A DNA stretch of 50,818 bases from Streptomyces adustus (GCF_009377175.1 NZ_VJZD01000040.1:1-50818); one strand, 5' to 3'. Counted from the stretch's first letter, positions 1-13,057 are shown. The notes: generated from the letters alone by a model not told the origin. A program made the numbers and translations.

Positions 1-16
1 CGCCCGCCCCGTCCGG

Positions 17-103
17 TTCAGGACGTCCCCGCCGTGAAGCGGCGGTTCAGGACGCTCCCGCCGTGAAGCGCACGATCAGGACGCCCCCGCCGTGAAGTGG
101 CCG
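17..103. repeat. Three tandem 29-bp repeats over the tetR stop codon
   Basis: Copies lie at 17-45, 46-74 and 75-103, with the period kept exactly and about 23-25 of 29 positions shared between neighbours. The copy at 75-103 is the true 3' end of the minus-strand TetR gene, including its TGA at 76-78. The other two copies repeat that tail outside the gene, so each carries its own TGA. Each unit also contains a short inverted repeat (CCGCCG then CGGCGG in the first copy), which could act as a weak terminator. A fourth copy begins at 104 but diverges at once. Confidence 0.85.
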
Positions 104-660
104 ATCAGGAGGGCCAGGCGGCGGTCGTGGGCGGCTTCGGGCAGTCGGCCGCTGCGCATGAGGGTCACCAGCCCGTGCAGCCCCGCCCAGAACGTCTCCG
201 TGAGCAGACCCGGATCGTCGCCTTCGGCCGCGATCGGCTGCACGGCGCTGTACAGCTCCCCGAACGCCTCCTGGAGCTCCGGCGGAGCCTCTGGCGTGGC
301 GAAGGGCAGGTCCACGAGGTGCGTGAACATCGCGTCGTACAGCGCGGGCCGCCGCCGCCCGAAAGTGGCGTACGCCTCACCGACTGCCGCCAGTGCCGCC
401 CGGGCGCCGACCGCCGCCGTACGGGCCGCGCGCAGCTCGACGGCCAGTTCCGCGCACCCCTGCACCGCGACCGCCGCCATGATGGCGCCCTTGTCCTTGA
501 AGTGGCTGTAGAGGACGGGCTGGCTGTACTCGATCTCGGCGGCCAGCCGCCGTGTGGTGACCGCGTCCCAGCCCTCGGCCTCGGCCAGTTCCCGCGCGAC
601 CGTGACGATCAGCCGCTCGCGTTCCGCTCGTTCGCGCTCCCGGCGCGTCTGGATCGACAT
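76..660 (-). CDS. TetR/AcrR-family transcriptional regulator
   Basis: This is a 194-aa TetR-family repressor. Residues about 10-60 form the helix-turn-helix DNA-binding domain, with the typical pattern of VTTRRLAAEI, then SQPVLYSHFKDKGAIMAAV. The C-terminal part is a helical ligand-binding and dimer domain of the WHG type. I chose the ATG at 660 (MSIQTRR) over a GTG 27 nt upstream, because a TAGAAT box at 673-668 lies 7 nt before it and no ribosome binding site is visible, which fits a leaderless transcript. It is divergent from the small membrane protein gene at 748. The gap holds two exact inverted copies of a 13-bp palindromic site, so autoregulation and control of 748-1119 are likely. The ligand is unknown. 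Confidence 0.9.
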   Translation of the reverse strand: MSIQTRRERERAERERLIVTVARELAEAEGWDAVTTRRLAAEIEYSQPVLYSHFKDKGAIMAAVAVQGCAELAVELRAARTAAVGARAALAAVGEAYATFGRRRPALYDAMFTHLVDLPFATPEAPPELQEAFGELYSAVQPIAAEGDDPGLLTETFWAGLHGLVTLMRSGRLPEAAHDRRLALLIGHFTAGAS

Positions 661-670
661 GACCGAGATT

Positions 671-733
671 CTAGCAGCGCTAGCCATTCTGTCGCCGCTC
701 TGCTAGCTTCGCTCTTGTCCCTAGCGCTGCTAG
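671..733. promoter_or_regulatory. Paired TetR operators between divergent genes
   Basis: CTAGCAGCGCTAG at 671-683 and its exact reverse complement CTAGCGCTGCTAG at 721-733 flank a 37-bp spacer. Each is itself a CTAGC-N3-GCTAG palindrome. A further GCTAGC occurs at 702-707. The first site overlaps the -10 box of the TetR gene, and the second abuts the AAGGAG ribosome binding site of the gene at 748. Binding by the neighbouring TetR protein is inferred from position and symmetry. Confidence 0.75.
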
Positions 734-747
734 CAAGGAGATCCGAC

Positions 748-1119
748 GTGACCGTCACCGCGTACACCCTGGCTGTCGTGCTCGACCTGTTCGTCGTGTT
801 CATCGGATACCGGTTCCTGTTCCAGCCCGGCCCCGCCGCCGCCGGTTACGGCGTCCCCGCCGACCCCGCCGGCGACGCCGCCGCCTACCTCACGATCAAG
901 GGGGCGCGGGACGGCGTCCTCGGCCTGATGGGGCTGGCTCTTCTCGCGTTCGTCGGCGCCCATGCCGAGGCGTGGTTCATGCTCGTCGTGGCGATCCTGC
1001 CGCTCGGCGACACGCTGATAGTGCTGCGCCACGGCGGCCCGAAGGCGACCGCCTTCGGCATCCACTTCGCGACCGCGGTCGTGGTGCTGATCAGCGCCGG
1101 ACTGCTCTTCGCGGTCTGA
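748..1119 (+). CDS. DUF4267-like small integral membrane protein
   Basis: This 123-aa protein starts at a GTG preceded by AAGGAG (735-740). It has four hydrophobic segments at about residues 5-22, 48-67, 70-88 and 99-120. The loop after the first segment has the pattern YRFLFQP...AAAGYGVP, followed by a KGARDGVLGL motif. This arrangement recalls the DUF4267 family, whose function is unknown to me. It is divergent from a TetR gene with which it shares a two-site operator, so it is probably the main target of that repressor. I assign the family from memory, so it needs a profile check. Confidence 0.75.
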   Translation: MTVTAYTLAVVLDLFVVFIGYRFLFQPGPAAAGYGVPADPAGDAAAYLTIKGARDGVLGLMGLALLAFVGAHAEAWFMLVVAILPLGDTLIVLRHGGPKATAFGIHFATAVVVLISAGLLFAV

Positions 1120-1172
1120 GTCCCACCGTCACGTCCACTCGCGCACCGTTACGACCAGCAGGGGGTTCGACC

Positions 1173-1664
1173 ATGTCGATGTTCGTACCGAAGTTCGATT
1201 CGTCCGTGATCGTCCGTGAGGCGGAGGCCGAGAAGCTCGGCGACGATCCCGTCGCCGTCCGGCTGCTGGCCGACAGCAGCGCCTGCGGCGGGGCGCTGTC
1301 CACCGTACGGATCACTCTCGCGGACGGCGCCGACGGCGCCCGCCCGCACCTGCACCGCAACTCCGCCGAGATGTTCTTCATGCTGGACGGCGCCGCCGAA
1401 CTGCTCTCCGGCGACGACGTCGTCACCGCCGAGCGCGGCGACCTGGTGATCGTCCCGCCGGGCAGGCCGCACGCCTTCGCCGCCGCCCCCGGCGGCGCGG
1501 CCGACATCCTCGTCGTGATCACCCCCGGCGTCGAGCGCTTCGGCTACTTCCACCACCTCCAGCGCATCCGCCTGGGTGAGGTCGGCCCGGAGAGTCTGCT
1601 GGAGGTGCAGGAGCTCTACGACAACCACTTCCTGCGCAGCGAGGCCTGGGACGGTCGCCGCTGA
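1173..1664 (+). CDS. Cupin-domain protein
   Basis: This 163-aa protein has one conserved beta-barrel cupin domain at about residues 35-130. Motif 1 is visible as HLHRNSAEMFFMLDG (two His and one Glu as metal-ligand candidates), and motif 2 as GDLVIVPPGRPHAF (one His). Small single-domain cupins include dioxygenases, isomerases and sensors, and nothing here shows which reaction applies. The start ATG follows a GGGGG stretch. It lies 53 nt after the DUF4267-like gene on the same strand, so the two may be co-transcribed under the TetR at 76-660. Confidence 0.8.
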   Translation: MSMFVPKFDSSVIVREAEAEKLGDDPVAVRLLADSSACGGALSTVRITLADGADGARPHLHRNSAEMFFMLDGAAELLSGDDVVTAERGDLVIVPPGRPHAFAAAPGGAADILVVITPGVERFGYFHHLQRIRLGEVGPESLLEVQELYDNHFLRSEAWDGRR

Positions 1665-1696
1665 CGAGGGTCCGGGGGCCGGTCCGGGGGAAACCG

Positions 1697-1728
1697 TTGC
1701 GCGTGCACCGCGCCCGGCCCCCTAGGAT
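1697..1728 (+). promoter_or_regulatory. Candidate promoter of the gatCAB operon
   Basis: A TAGGAT hexamer at 1723-1728 matches the vegetative -10 box of Streptomyces. A TTGCGC at 1697-1702 is a possible -35 box, although the 20-bp spacer is longer than usual. The gatC ATG lies 38 nt downstream of the -10, with AGAGGAA as ribosome binding site. Confidence 0.45.
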
Positions 1729-1766
1729 TGGGGCCAAACCACTCACTCACCCCAGAGGAACGCTGC

Positions 1767-2063
1767 ATGCCTGGCATCACGCGCGAGGAGGTCGCCCACC
1801 TCGCTCGGCTGGCGCGTCTGGAGCTGAAGGGCGAAGAGCTCGACCACTTCGCCGGACAGCTGGACGACATCATCGGCGCGGTGGCCCGCGTCAGCGAGGT
1901 CGCCGACCAAGACGTACCGCCGACCTCGCACCCGCTCCCGCTGACGAATGTCATGCGGGCGGACGAGGTCCGTCCGTCGCTCACCCCCGAGCAGGCGCTC
2001 TCCGGCGCCCCGGCCCAGGAGCAGCAGCGTTTCAAGGTGCCGCAGATCCTGGGGGAGGACTAA
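1767..2063 (+). CDS. gatC: Asp-tRNA(Asn)/Glu-tRNA(Gln) amidotransferase subunit C
   Basis: GatC is the small linker subunit of the GatCAB amidotransferase. It holds GatA and GatB together so that misacylated Glu-tRNA(Gln) or Asp-tRNA(Asn) can be amidated in the cytoplasm. The 98-aa length fits the family, as does the N-terminal pattern [17 protein letters not shown] and the C-terminal segment LREDEV-like [15 protein letters not shown]. The ATG is preceded by AGAGGAA at 1754-1760. It is the first gene of a gatC-gatA-80-aa-gatB operon and sits 7 nt before gatA. Confidence 0.97.
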   Translation: MPGITREEVAHLARLARLELKGEELDHFAGQLDDIIGAVARVSEVADQDVPPTSHPLPLTNVMRADEVRPSLTPEQALSGAPAQEQQRFKVPQILGED

Positions 2064-2070
2064 GACCATC

Positions 2071-3560
<1,490 letters not shown>

Positions 3561-3564
<4 letters not shown>

Positions 3565-3803
3565 GCAAGGCACTGTCCAAGGCCAAGGGCTTCAAGAAGT
3601 CGAAGTCCGGCACGTACCTGTCCATGGCCACCACCGCCTTCGGCGCACTGGGTGTCGCCAAGCAGATCAAGAAGGCCCGCGCCGAGCACGACACGCTGCG
3701 CCTGGTCGACGCCACGGTGTCCGCCGTCGCGATCGTCACCGGCCTCGCCATCCTTTATCGCGAGCTGAAGCGGCTGGGCGACGACGACGTCCTGCTGGGC
3801 TGA
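3561..3803 (+). CDS. Conserved small hydrophobic protein within the gat operon
   Basis: This 80-aa protein starts at a GTG that overlaps the gatA stop codon by 4 nt and ends 15 nt before gatB, so it is translated as part of the gat operon. The N-terminus is very basic ([16 protein letters not shown]). It is followed by a moderately hydrophobic stretch at about 20-35 and a stronger candidate membrane helix at about 49-67 ([17 protein letters not shown]). I do not recognise a domain. The tight packing between gatA and gatB shows that it is a real gene, and suggests a role near translation or simply co-expression. Confidence 0.85.
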
Positions 3804-3818
3804 GAGGGAAGTTTCATC

Positions 3819-5333
3819 GTGACCACCACGACCGACCTGGTGTCGTACGAGGACGCGCTGGCGTCGTACGACCCCGTCATGGGCCTTGAGGTCCATGTCG
3901 AACTCGGCACCAAGACGAAGATGTTCTGCGGGTGCTCGACCGAGCTGGGGGCCGACCCCAACTCGCAGACCTGCCCGGTCTGCCTCGGCCTGCCCGGCGC
4001 CCTCCCGGTCGTCAACGCGACCGGCGTCGAGTCCGCCATCAAGATCGGCCTCGCGCTGAACTGCGAGATCGCCGAGTGGTGCCGCTTCGCCCGGAAGAAC
4101 TACTTCTATCCGGACATGCCGAAGAACTTCCAGACCTCCCAGTACGACGAGCCGATCGCCTTCGACGGCTACCTCGACGTGCAGCTGGAGGACGGGGAGA
4201 CCTTCCGCGTCCAGATCGAGCGCGCCCACATGGAGGAGGACACCGGCAAGTCGACGCACGTCGGCGGCGCCACCGGCCGTATCCACGGCGCGTCCCACTC
4301 CCTGCTGGACTACAACCGCGCCGGCATCCCGCTCATCGAGATCGTCACCAAGCCGATCGAGGGCGCGGGCGAGCGGGCCCCCGAGGTCGCCCGCGCGTAC
4401 GTGCGCGAGCTGCGCGAGCTCATCAAGGCGCTCGGCGTCTCCGAGGCCCGCATGGAGATGGGGCAGATGCGCTGCGACGTGAACCTGTCGCTGCGCCCGA
4501 ACGGCACCGAAAAGTTCGGTACCCGCTCCGAGACGAAGAACGTGAACTCGCTGCGGTCCGTGGAGCGTGCGGCCCGCTTCGAGATCATGCGGCACGCGGC
4601 CGTGCTGAGCAGCGGCGGCACGATCGTCCAGGAGACCCGGCACTTCCACGAGGACACGGGGTCGACGACCTCGGGCCGCGTGAAGGAGGAGGCCGAGGAC
4701 TACCGGTACTTCCCCGAGCCGGACCTGGTGCCGGTGGCGCCGTCCCGCGAGTGGGTCGAGGAGATCCGCGCCGGACTGCCCGAGCTGCCGCTGGTGCGCC
4801 GCAACCGGCTCCGCGAGGAGTGGGCGGTCTCGGGGACCGACATGCAGTCGATCCTCAACGCCGGCGCCCTGGACCTGATCGTCGCGACGATCGACGCCGG
4901 GGCGGACGCCTCCTCCGCCCGCAAGTGGTGGATGGGCGAGCTGGCGCGCAGCGCCAACGAATCCGGCAAGGCGCTGGACGAGCTGGCCATCACGCCGGAG
5001 CAGGTCGCCCGGGTCACCGAGCTGGTCTCGAAGGGCGACCTGAACGACAAGCTGGCGCGCCAGGTCATCGAGGGCGTCCTCGCGGGCGAGGGCACCCCGG
5101 ACGAGGTCGTCGACAAGCGTGGTCTGAAGGTCGTCTCCGACGAGGGCGCGCTCACGACCGCCGTCGAGGAGGCCATCGCGGGCAACCCGGGCGTCGCGGA
5201 CAAGATCCGTGGCGGCAAGGTGGCCGCGGCCGGCGCCCTGGTCGGCGCGGTCATGAAGGCCACGCGCGGCCAGGCCGACGCGGCCCGCGTCAAGGAGCTG
5301 ATCCTGGAGAAGCTGGGCGTCAGCGAGGGCTGA
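3819..5333 (+). CDS. gatB: Asp-tRNA(Asn)/Glu-tRNA(Gln) amidotransferase subunit B
   Basis: GatB binds the misacylated tRNA, activates its carboxylate with ATP and adds the ammonia supplied by GatA. The 504-aa protein opens its catalytic cradle with MGLEVHVEL at about residues 21-29. It has the family's cysteine-bearing FCGCST and CPVCLGLPG motifs, and the characteristic [13 protein letters not shown] and HMEEDTGKS motifs. The last 150 residues form the helical and YqeY-like tail that contacts the tRNA. The GTG start follows GAGAGGGAA. It closes the operon, and a strong stem-loop lies 18 nt past its stop. Confidence 0.98.
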   Translation: MTTTTDLVSYEDALASYDPVMGLEVHVELGTKTKMFCGCSTELGADPNSQTCPVCLGLPGALPVVNATGVESAIKIGLALNCEIAEWCRFARKNYFYPDMPKNFQTSQYDEPIAFDGYLDVQLEDGETFRVQIERAHMEEDTGKSTHVGGATGRIHGASHSLLDYNRAGIPLIEIVTKPIEGAGERAPEVARAYVRELRELIKALGVSEARMEMGQMRCDVNLSLRPNGTEKFGTRSETKNVNSLRSVERAARFEIMRHAAVLSSGGTIVQETRHFHEDTGSTTSGRVKEEAEDYRYFPEPDLVPVAPSREWVEEIRAGLPELPLVRRNRLREEWAVSGTDMQSILNAGALDLIVATIDAGADASSARKWWMGELARSANESGKALDELAITPEQVARVTELVSKGDLNDKLARQVIEGVLAGEGTPDEVVDKRGLKVVSDEGALTTAVEEAIAGNPGVADKIRGGKVAAAGALVGAVMKATRGQADAARVKELILEKLGVSEG

Positions 5334-5350
5334 GTCCCGAATCTGTGAAC

Positions 5351-5388
5351 CCCGGGGGGATGCATCGACACCGATGCATCCCCCCGGG
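5351..5388 (+). terminator. Terminator of the gat operon
   Basis: A perfect 17-bp stem (5351-5367 pairing with 5372-5388) closes a 4-nt ACAC loop. There is no T tract, as is usual for Streptomyces terminators. Confidence 0.9.
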
Positions 5389-5623
5389 TGCGTGATCGGC
5401 CGGCCCGCGGTCCGGTCCGGGATGTGATCTCGGACATGGTGAACCGGCTCCTCCGACCCTCCGGAGGGGAACGGGTGGCGCGGCAGCTCGGTCGAACCGT
5501 CCAAAAACGCACCCGCCCGGGCGGGCGGCGATGCGCCGGGGGCGGTGGACGGCCGGAATGCGGGCGGATGCCGACCCGCCCCGCGGCCGGGTTCCCCGGC
5601 CGGAGCGACTACGCTCGCCCGCC

Positions 5624-6199
5624 ATGAGCGGACGTACTGATTCCACGCCGGACACCGAGAGGGACCCCGACATAGCCGAGACGCCGATCGGGACCGGGAC
5701 CGGAATCGGGGCCGAGTCCGGCACCGAGGTGGAGGACGAGGGCGACCGGCCCGACGGTCCGCAGGACTCGGAGGACTCGGAGGACCCGGAGGGTCCGGAA
5801 GATCGGGCGGGCGCGGCGGACCCCGAGGGCGCTGCGGTCTCGGAGAGCCCCGAGGGCTCGGGCGGTCCCGAGGGCTCGGACGGTCCCGAGGGGTCGGGCG
5901 GTCCCGAGGAGTCGGACGACCTGGACGACCCGGACGACCTGGAGGACCACGCCGAGGACGCGCGGCGGGCTCGGTGGACGGCGTCCGTCACCGGCGTCCT
6001 GCTGACCCTGATGGGCATCGCCGCGGCCCTGCTGCGCTGCGCCGGTCCCGCACCGGCCCTCGCCCCCGCGGCCTACGCCCTCGGCGCCGTCGTCTGCGCG
6101 CCCGCCGCCGTCCTGGGACACCGCGGACACACCCGGCGGGCGCTGTGGCTGCTGATCGCCGGCGTGATGGTGATGGCGGTCGGCGACCAGGTCGACTGA
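5624..6199 (+). CDS. Membrane protein with long acidic disordered N-terminus
   Basis: This 191-aa protein has an N-terminal region of about 115 residues that is almost wholly Asp, Glu, Gly, Ser and Pro. It includes repeated GPEGSG units at about 80-105 and a DDLDDPDDLED run. Two or three hydrophobic segments follow, at about 123-142, 146-163 and 170-186. No catalytic motif is visible. The start is set by a TACGCT box at 5610-5615, 8 nt upstream of the ATG, with no ribosome binding site, which suggests a leaderless message. It precedes the MMPL transporter. A second protein of similar build follows that transporter at 8694. Confidence 0.75.
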   Translation: MSGRTDSTPDTERDPDIAETPIGTGTGIGAESGTEVEDEGDRPDGPQDSEDSEDPEGPEDRAGAADPEGAAVSESPEGSGGPEGSDGPEGSGGPEESDDLDDPDDLEDHAEDARRARWTASVTGVLLTLMGIAAALLRCAGPAPALAPAAYALGAVVCAPAAVLGHRGHTRRALWLLIAGVMVMAVGDQVD

Positions 6200-6270
6200 C
6201 GTTACCGAAGGGGTGGTGGAGACCCCCGCGGCACGCTGTGACTTGCCTCCCAGAAGGCAATGAATCCGAC

Positions 6271-6285
6271 AAACGATCGCTTAAG
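6271..6285. promoter_or_regulatory. Candidate shared regulatory motif, copy 1
   Basis: AACGATCGCTTAAG at 6272-6285, upstream of the MMPL gene, closely matches AACGATCGTTAAG at 8647-8659 upstream of the next gene. The two differ by one inserted C and have the palindromic core CGATCG. A shared regulator is possible but unproven. Confidence 0.35.
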
Positions 6286-6391
6286 CCTGCAAGAGTGGCA
6301 ACGCACCGCTCATGTGTTCTTTGCTGGCTCTTCAGTTCTTCGTAGCTGTTCCCGGTCAAAGATCCAAACGATGTAATCCGGGAGCACGACT

Positions 6392-8638
6392 GTGGCAGCC
6401 CTCGCGCGCTGGTGTGTCCGACACCGCGTCCTCGTCGTCGTACTGTGGCTCCTCGCCTTCGCCGGGATGACCGCGGGCGCGTCCGTCGCGGGCTCCGCGT
6501 ACACCAACAACTACGAGGTCCCCGGGACCGAGGCGGGCCGCGCCACAGAGCTGCTCAAGGACGGCTTCCCCGGCCTCGGCGGCGACAGCGACACGGTCGT
6601 CTGGCACACCACCTCCGGCACCGTCCGCGCCGCCGACGTCGAACAGACGATGACCGGCACCCTGGACAAGATCGCGGACCTGCCCGGGGTGGCCTCCGTG
6701 GACAGCCCCTACGGCGACCAGGGCGCGAGCCGGATCAGCGCCGACGGGCGGACCGCGTACGCCACCGTCACCTTCGACCGCCCCGTCGAACAGCTCACCA
6801 AGTCCGAGGTGCGGCCCGTGGTCGACACCGCCGAGGGGGCCCGCAGTGACGGGCTCCAGGTGGAGCTGGGCGGCAGCGCGATCGCGCTCACCGAGTCCTC
6901 GGGCGGGCACGTCTCCGAGATCGTCGGCGTGGTCGTCGCCGGTGTCGTGCTGTTCCTGGCCTTCGGTTCGCTGGCCGCCTCGCTGCTGCCCATCGCCACC
7001 GCCCTGGTCGGCGTGGGCACCGCCTACGCCGGGATCGGGCTGCTCGGGCACGCCATGACCGTCGCCGACTTCGCCCCCATGCTCGGCATGCTGGTCGGGC
7101 TGGGCGTCGGCATCGACTACGCCCTGTTCATCGTCACCCGGCACCGGCGCGGCCTGAAACGCGGCCTCCCGGTCGACGAGGCGGTCGCCAACGCCGTCGC
7201 CACCACCGGACGGGCCGTCGTCTTCGCCGGAGCCACCGTCTGTATCGCCCTGCTGGGCATGCTGATCCTGCGGCTGAGCTTCCTCAACGGCGTCGCGATA
7301 GCCGCCGCCCTCACCGTGGTGCTGACGGTCGCGGCCTCCGTGACCCTGTTGCCCGCCCTGCTGTCCTTCATCGGCCCGCGCTCCCTCAGCCGCCGTGAGC
7401 GCCGTCGGCTCCTGGAGCTCGGCCCCCAGCCGGAGCTGCCGACCGGGTTCGCCGCCCGCTGGTCGGCGTTCGTCGAACGCCACCCCAAGCTGCTCGGCAC
7501 CCTCGCCGTCGCCGTCGTCGCCGTCCTCGCGCTGCCCACCTTCTCCCTGCACCTGGGCACCTCCGACCAGGGCAACAACCCCAAGACCGCCACCACCCGC
7601 CACGCCTACGACCTGCTCGCCGACGGCTTCGGCCCCGGGGTCAACGGTCCCCTCACCCTCGTCACCGGGGTCGGCGGGGCCGAGGACAGGGTCGCCCTCG
7701 ACAACCTCGACGCCACGCTGCGCAGCACCGAGGGCGTCGCGGCCGTGACGCCGGTCACCTACGACGCCCAGGGCCGCACCGCCTACCTCACCGTCGTCCC
7801 CGACTCCGCGCCGCAGTCCCGCAGCACCAGCGACCTCGTCGACCGGCTGCGCACCGAGGTGCTGCCGCGCGCCGAGCAGGGCACCGGCCTGGACGTGAGT
7901 GTCGGCGGGGTGACCGCGTCGTACGACGACTTCGCGGGCGTGATCGTCGGCAAGCTGCCGCTGTTCGTCGGGGTCGTCATCGGGCTCGGCTGCGTCCTGC
8001 TGCTGCTCGCCTTCCGCTCGATCGGCATCCCGCTCAAGGCCGCCGCGATGAACGTGGCCGCCGTCGCCGCCGCCTTCGGTGTCGTCGTCGCGATCTTCCA
8101 GTGGGGCTGGGGCAGCGAACTGCTCGGCCTGGGCCGGGCCGGCCCGATCGAGCCCTTCCTGCCCGTGATCATGGTGTCGGTGCTCTTCGGCCTCTCGATG
8201 GACTACCAGGTCTTCCTGGTCAGCCGGATGTACGAGGAGTGGCTGGAGACCGGCGACAACCGCCGTGCCGTCCGGGTCGGCCTCGCCGAGACCAGCCGGG
8301 TGATCAACTCCGCCGCGGTCATCATGATCTCGGTCTTCCTCGCCTTCGTGCTCAGCGGTGACCGGGTGATCGCCATGTTCGGCATCGCCCTCGCCGCCGC
8401 CGTCGCCATCGACGCCTTCGTCCTGCGCACCCTGCTCGTACCGGCCCTGATGCACATGCTCGGCGGCGCCAACTGGTGGCTGCCGGGCTGGCTCGACCGC
8501 AGACTGCCGCGCATCAGCATCGAACCCCCCGAGTGCCGAGCCGCGCACGAGCGGCTCATGGACCTCACGGGCGTACCGGAGGCCGTCGCCGCAATGGAGA
8601 CCGGCGCCGTACCGGAGACGGACGTACCGGCGAAGTAG
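6392..8638 (+). CDS. MMPL-family RND transporter
   Basis: This 748-aa protein has the two-repeat layout of MMPL/RND exporters. It has one N-terminal membrane helix (about 13-33), a periplasm-side domain of about 130 residues, then a block of five or six helices (about 175-335). A second helix (about 370-390), a second outer domain and a second block of helices (about 525-700) follow. The motif GLGVGIDYALFIVTRHR in the first block and FGLSMDYQVFLVSRMYEEW in the second carry the acidic and Tyr residues linked to proton relay in this family. The family exports lipids, pigments or drugs, and the substrate cannot be read here. The GTG start follows GGGAG at 6380-6384. Confidence 0.93.
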   Translation: MAALARWCVRHRVLVVVLWLLAFAGMTAGASVAGSAYTNNYEVPGTEAGRATELLKDGFPGLGGDSDTVVWHTTSGTVRAADVEQTMTGTLDKIADLPGVASVDSPYGDQGASRISADGRTAYATVTFDRPVEQLTKSEVRPVVDTAEGARSDGLQVELGGSAIALTESSGGHVSEIVGVVVAGVVLFLAFGSLAASLLPIATALVGVGTAYAGIGLLGHAMTVADFAPMLGMLVGLGVGIDYALFIVTRHRRGLKRGLPVDEAVANAVATTGRAVVFAGATVCIALLGMLILRLSFLNGVAIAAALTVVLTVAASVTLLPALLSFIGPRSLSRRERRRLLELGPQPELPTGFAARWSAFVERHPKLLGTLAVAVVAVLALPTFSLHLGTSDQGNNPKTATTRHAYDLLADGFGPGVNGPLTLVTGVGGAEDRVALDNLDATLRSTEGVAAVTPVTYDAQGRTAYLTVVPDSAPQSRSTSDLVDRLRTEVLPRAEQGTGLDVSVGGVTASYDDFAGVIVGKLPLFVGVVIGLGCVLLLLAFRSIGIPLKAAAMNVAAVAAAFGVVVAIFQWGWGSELLGLGRAGPIEPFLPVIMVSVLFGLSMDYQVFLVSRMYEEWLETGDNRRAVRVGLAETSRVINSAAVIMISVFLAFVLSGDRVIAMFGIALAAAVAIDAFVLRTLLVPALMHMLGGANWWLPGWLDRRLPRISIEPPECRAAHERLMDLTGVPEAVAAMETGAVPETDVPAK

Positions 8639-8646
8639 CCGCTCAC

Positions 8647-8659
8647 AACGATCGTTAAG
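8647..8659. promoter_or_regulatory. Candidate shared regulatory motif, copy 2
   Basis: AACGATCGTT at 8647-8656 is a perfect 10-bp palindrome followed by AAG. It lies 38 nt upstream of the gene at 8694 and resembles the motif at 6272-6285. A second palindrome, GAGAGCTCTC, follows directly at 8659-8668. Confidence 0.35.
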
Positions 8660-8693
8660 AGAGCTCTCAGACTCCGTCCGTACGGTGCGGGCC

Positions 8694-9302
8694 ATGGGAA
8701 CGAAGACACTTGACGAGACCGGTGCCGAGACGGGCGCCGAGGCGACGAACGACGAGGAGAAGCAGGACGTCACGACCGACGGCGCCACCGCGGACGGGGT
8801 GACCGGGGCCGAGGCCGAGGAATCGGCCGCGGAGGACGACGCGGACGACGCCGACGACGTGGACGACGTGGACGTCGAGGCTGTCGACGTGCCGCGGGAG
8901 GACGGGCCCTCCGGGGTCGGCCAGGGCGCGGTCGCCGTGGTCTCCGCGGCCCTCGGCCTGGTCTCGCTCACCGGCAGCTGGGTCTCCACGGTGGCCGCCG
9001 CGCGCGAGACCCTCATCGGCCAGCTCAAGACCTCGTCGTCCGCGAGCGTCGCCACGCAGATCAAGGAGATCTACGGCGACGCCTGGCAGACCACCGCCCT
9101 GTGGGGCGGGGTGTTCGCGCTGGCCGCCCTGATCGTCGCTGTCGTGGTGCTCGTCCGGCCCGCGTTCGGCGCCCCTGGCAAGCCGCAGGCGCCGTGGATC
9201 AAGTCGGTCGCCTGGGCCGGCGTCTCGCTGGGCGTGGTGGGCCTGCTGCTGGCCGTCCTCAAGTACACGGACATCCTGCTCGGGCTGCCCTCCGCGAGCT
9301 GA
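8694..9302 (+). CDS. Membrane protein with acidic N-terminus
   Basis: This 202-aa protein has an acidic, Ala/Asp/Glu/Thr-rich N-terminal region of about 75 residues (including ADDADDVDDVDVE). Three hydrophobic segments follow, at about 79-98, 132-154 and 170-192. No enzymatic motif is visible. An ATG at 8694 is favoured over a GTG 9 nt upstream because TACGGT at 8681-8686 sits 7 nt before it, which fits a leaderless transcript. It lies directly after the MMPL gene and resembles the protein at 5624 in overall design, but the two do not obviously align. Confidence 0.75.
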   Translation: MGTKTLDETGAETGAEATNDEEKQDVTTDGATADGVTGAEAEESAAEDDADDADDVDDVDVEAVDVPREDGPSGVGQGAVAVVSAALGLVSLTGSWVSTVAAARETLIGQLKTSSSASVATQIKEIYGDAWQTTALWGGVFALAALIVAVVVLVRPAFGAPGKPQAPWIKSVAWAGVSLGVVGLLLAVLKYTDILLGLPSAS

Positions 9303-9333
9303 CATCCCGGGCCCCGCAGCCTCGCAGCCCCCA

Positions 9334-9380
9334 GGGGTCCTACGGCGTACGTAAGTGCCTTATGCGCGCCGTAGGGCCCC
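9334..9380 (+). terminator. Long stem-loop terminator
   Basis: The arms 9334-9355 and 9359-9380 pair over 22 positions with one A-C mismatch and three G-U pairs around a 3-nt loop. It follows the gene ending at 9302 and precedes the next transcript. Confidence 0.8.
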
Positions 9381-9518
9381 GCACGCGCGTCTAAGGCCCC
9401 GTCGCCCCCGGAAGATGCGGAACTCTCCCGATGTGGCGGACCCCCCTGGCGGACGAAGGTGGAGTCATCGCAGCGAGCGATGACACGACACCGACACTCA
9501 CCGCACAGGGGACACACC

Positions 9519-9704
9519 ATGTACGAGTACGACCTCCAGCAGATCCGTTCCGCCGAGCTGATCCGCCGCGCCGACGAGGAGCGGCTGGCCCGCGCGGCCG
9601 TCCGCGGCCGCCGCGCCGCCCGCCGGGAGGCCGCGCAACGGCTCCCGCGCGGTGAGTCGCATACCCACCGTCTCCGGCGGCTGCGGCTGACCCGCGCCGC
9701 GTGA
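9519..9704 (+). CDS. Small basic hypothetical protein
   Basis: This 61-aa protein is rich in Arg and Ala (RRAARREAAQRLPRG, HRLRRLRLTRAA) and is predicted to be helical. The N-terminus MYEYDLQQIRSAELIRRADEERLARAA resembles short conserved proteins often seen in Streptomyces, but I cannot name a function. The upstream ribosome binding site is weak (CAGGGGAC). The compositional bias weakens the coding case, so I give it moderate confidence. Confidence 0.6.
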   Translation: MYEYDLQQIRSAELIRRADEERLARAAVRGRRAARREAAQRLPRGESHTHRLRRLRLTRAA

Positions 9705-9928
9705 ACGCGGTCGGGCCCCCGGCGGCCGGACGCCCCCGGCAGCAGGCCGGGGGCGAGGCCGGGGCCCGGACGGAGCGCCGGCCCGAGCGGCCCGAGCGGT
9801 CCGAGGGAGCCGAGCGGGCCGGGGGAGCGGAGCGGGCCGACGGGGGAGTGGGCGCCGGGACCGTACCGGCCCGCTCCTTCCCGTCGTCCGACCGGGCCCG
9901 GACCGTGCCCTGTGCGATGCTCGGGCCC

Positions 9929-13021
<3,093 letters not shown>

Positions 13022-13057
13022 GTCGTAGGGTGGAGGAAACCGCCAGGAGGAGGACCT

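Noticed and set aside
17..103. Possible start of a CRISPR array, since the repeats are 29 bp
   Set aside because: The copies are directly adjacent with no spacers and include the end of a gene. No cas genes are present.
9701..9916. N-terminal extension of the LuxR-type regulator back to GTG 9701
   Set aside because: The added 72 residues are low-complexity Arg/Pro/Gly/Glu sequence overlapping the previous ORF, and the conserved FVGR segment starts just after the later start codons.
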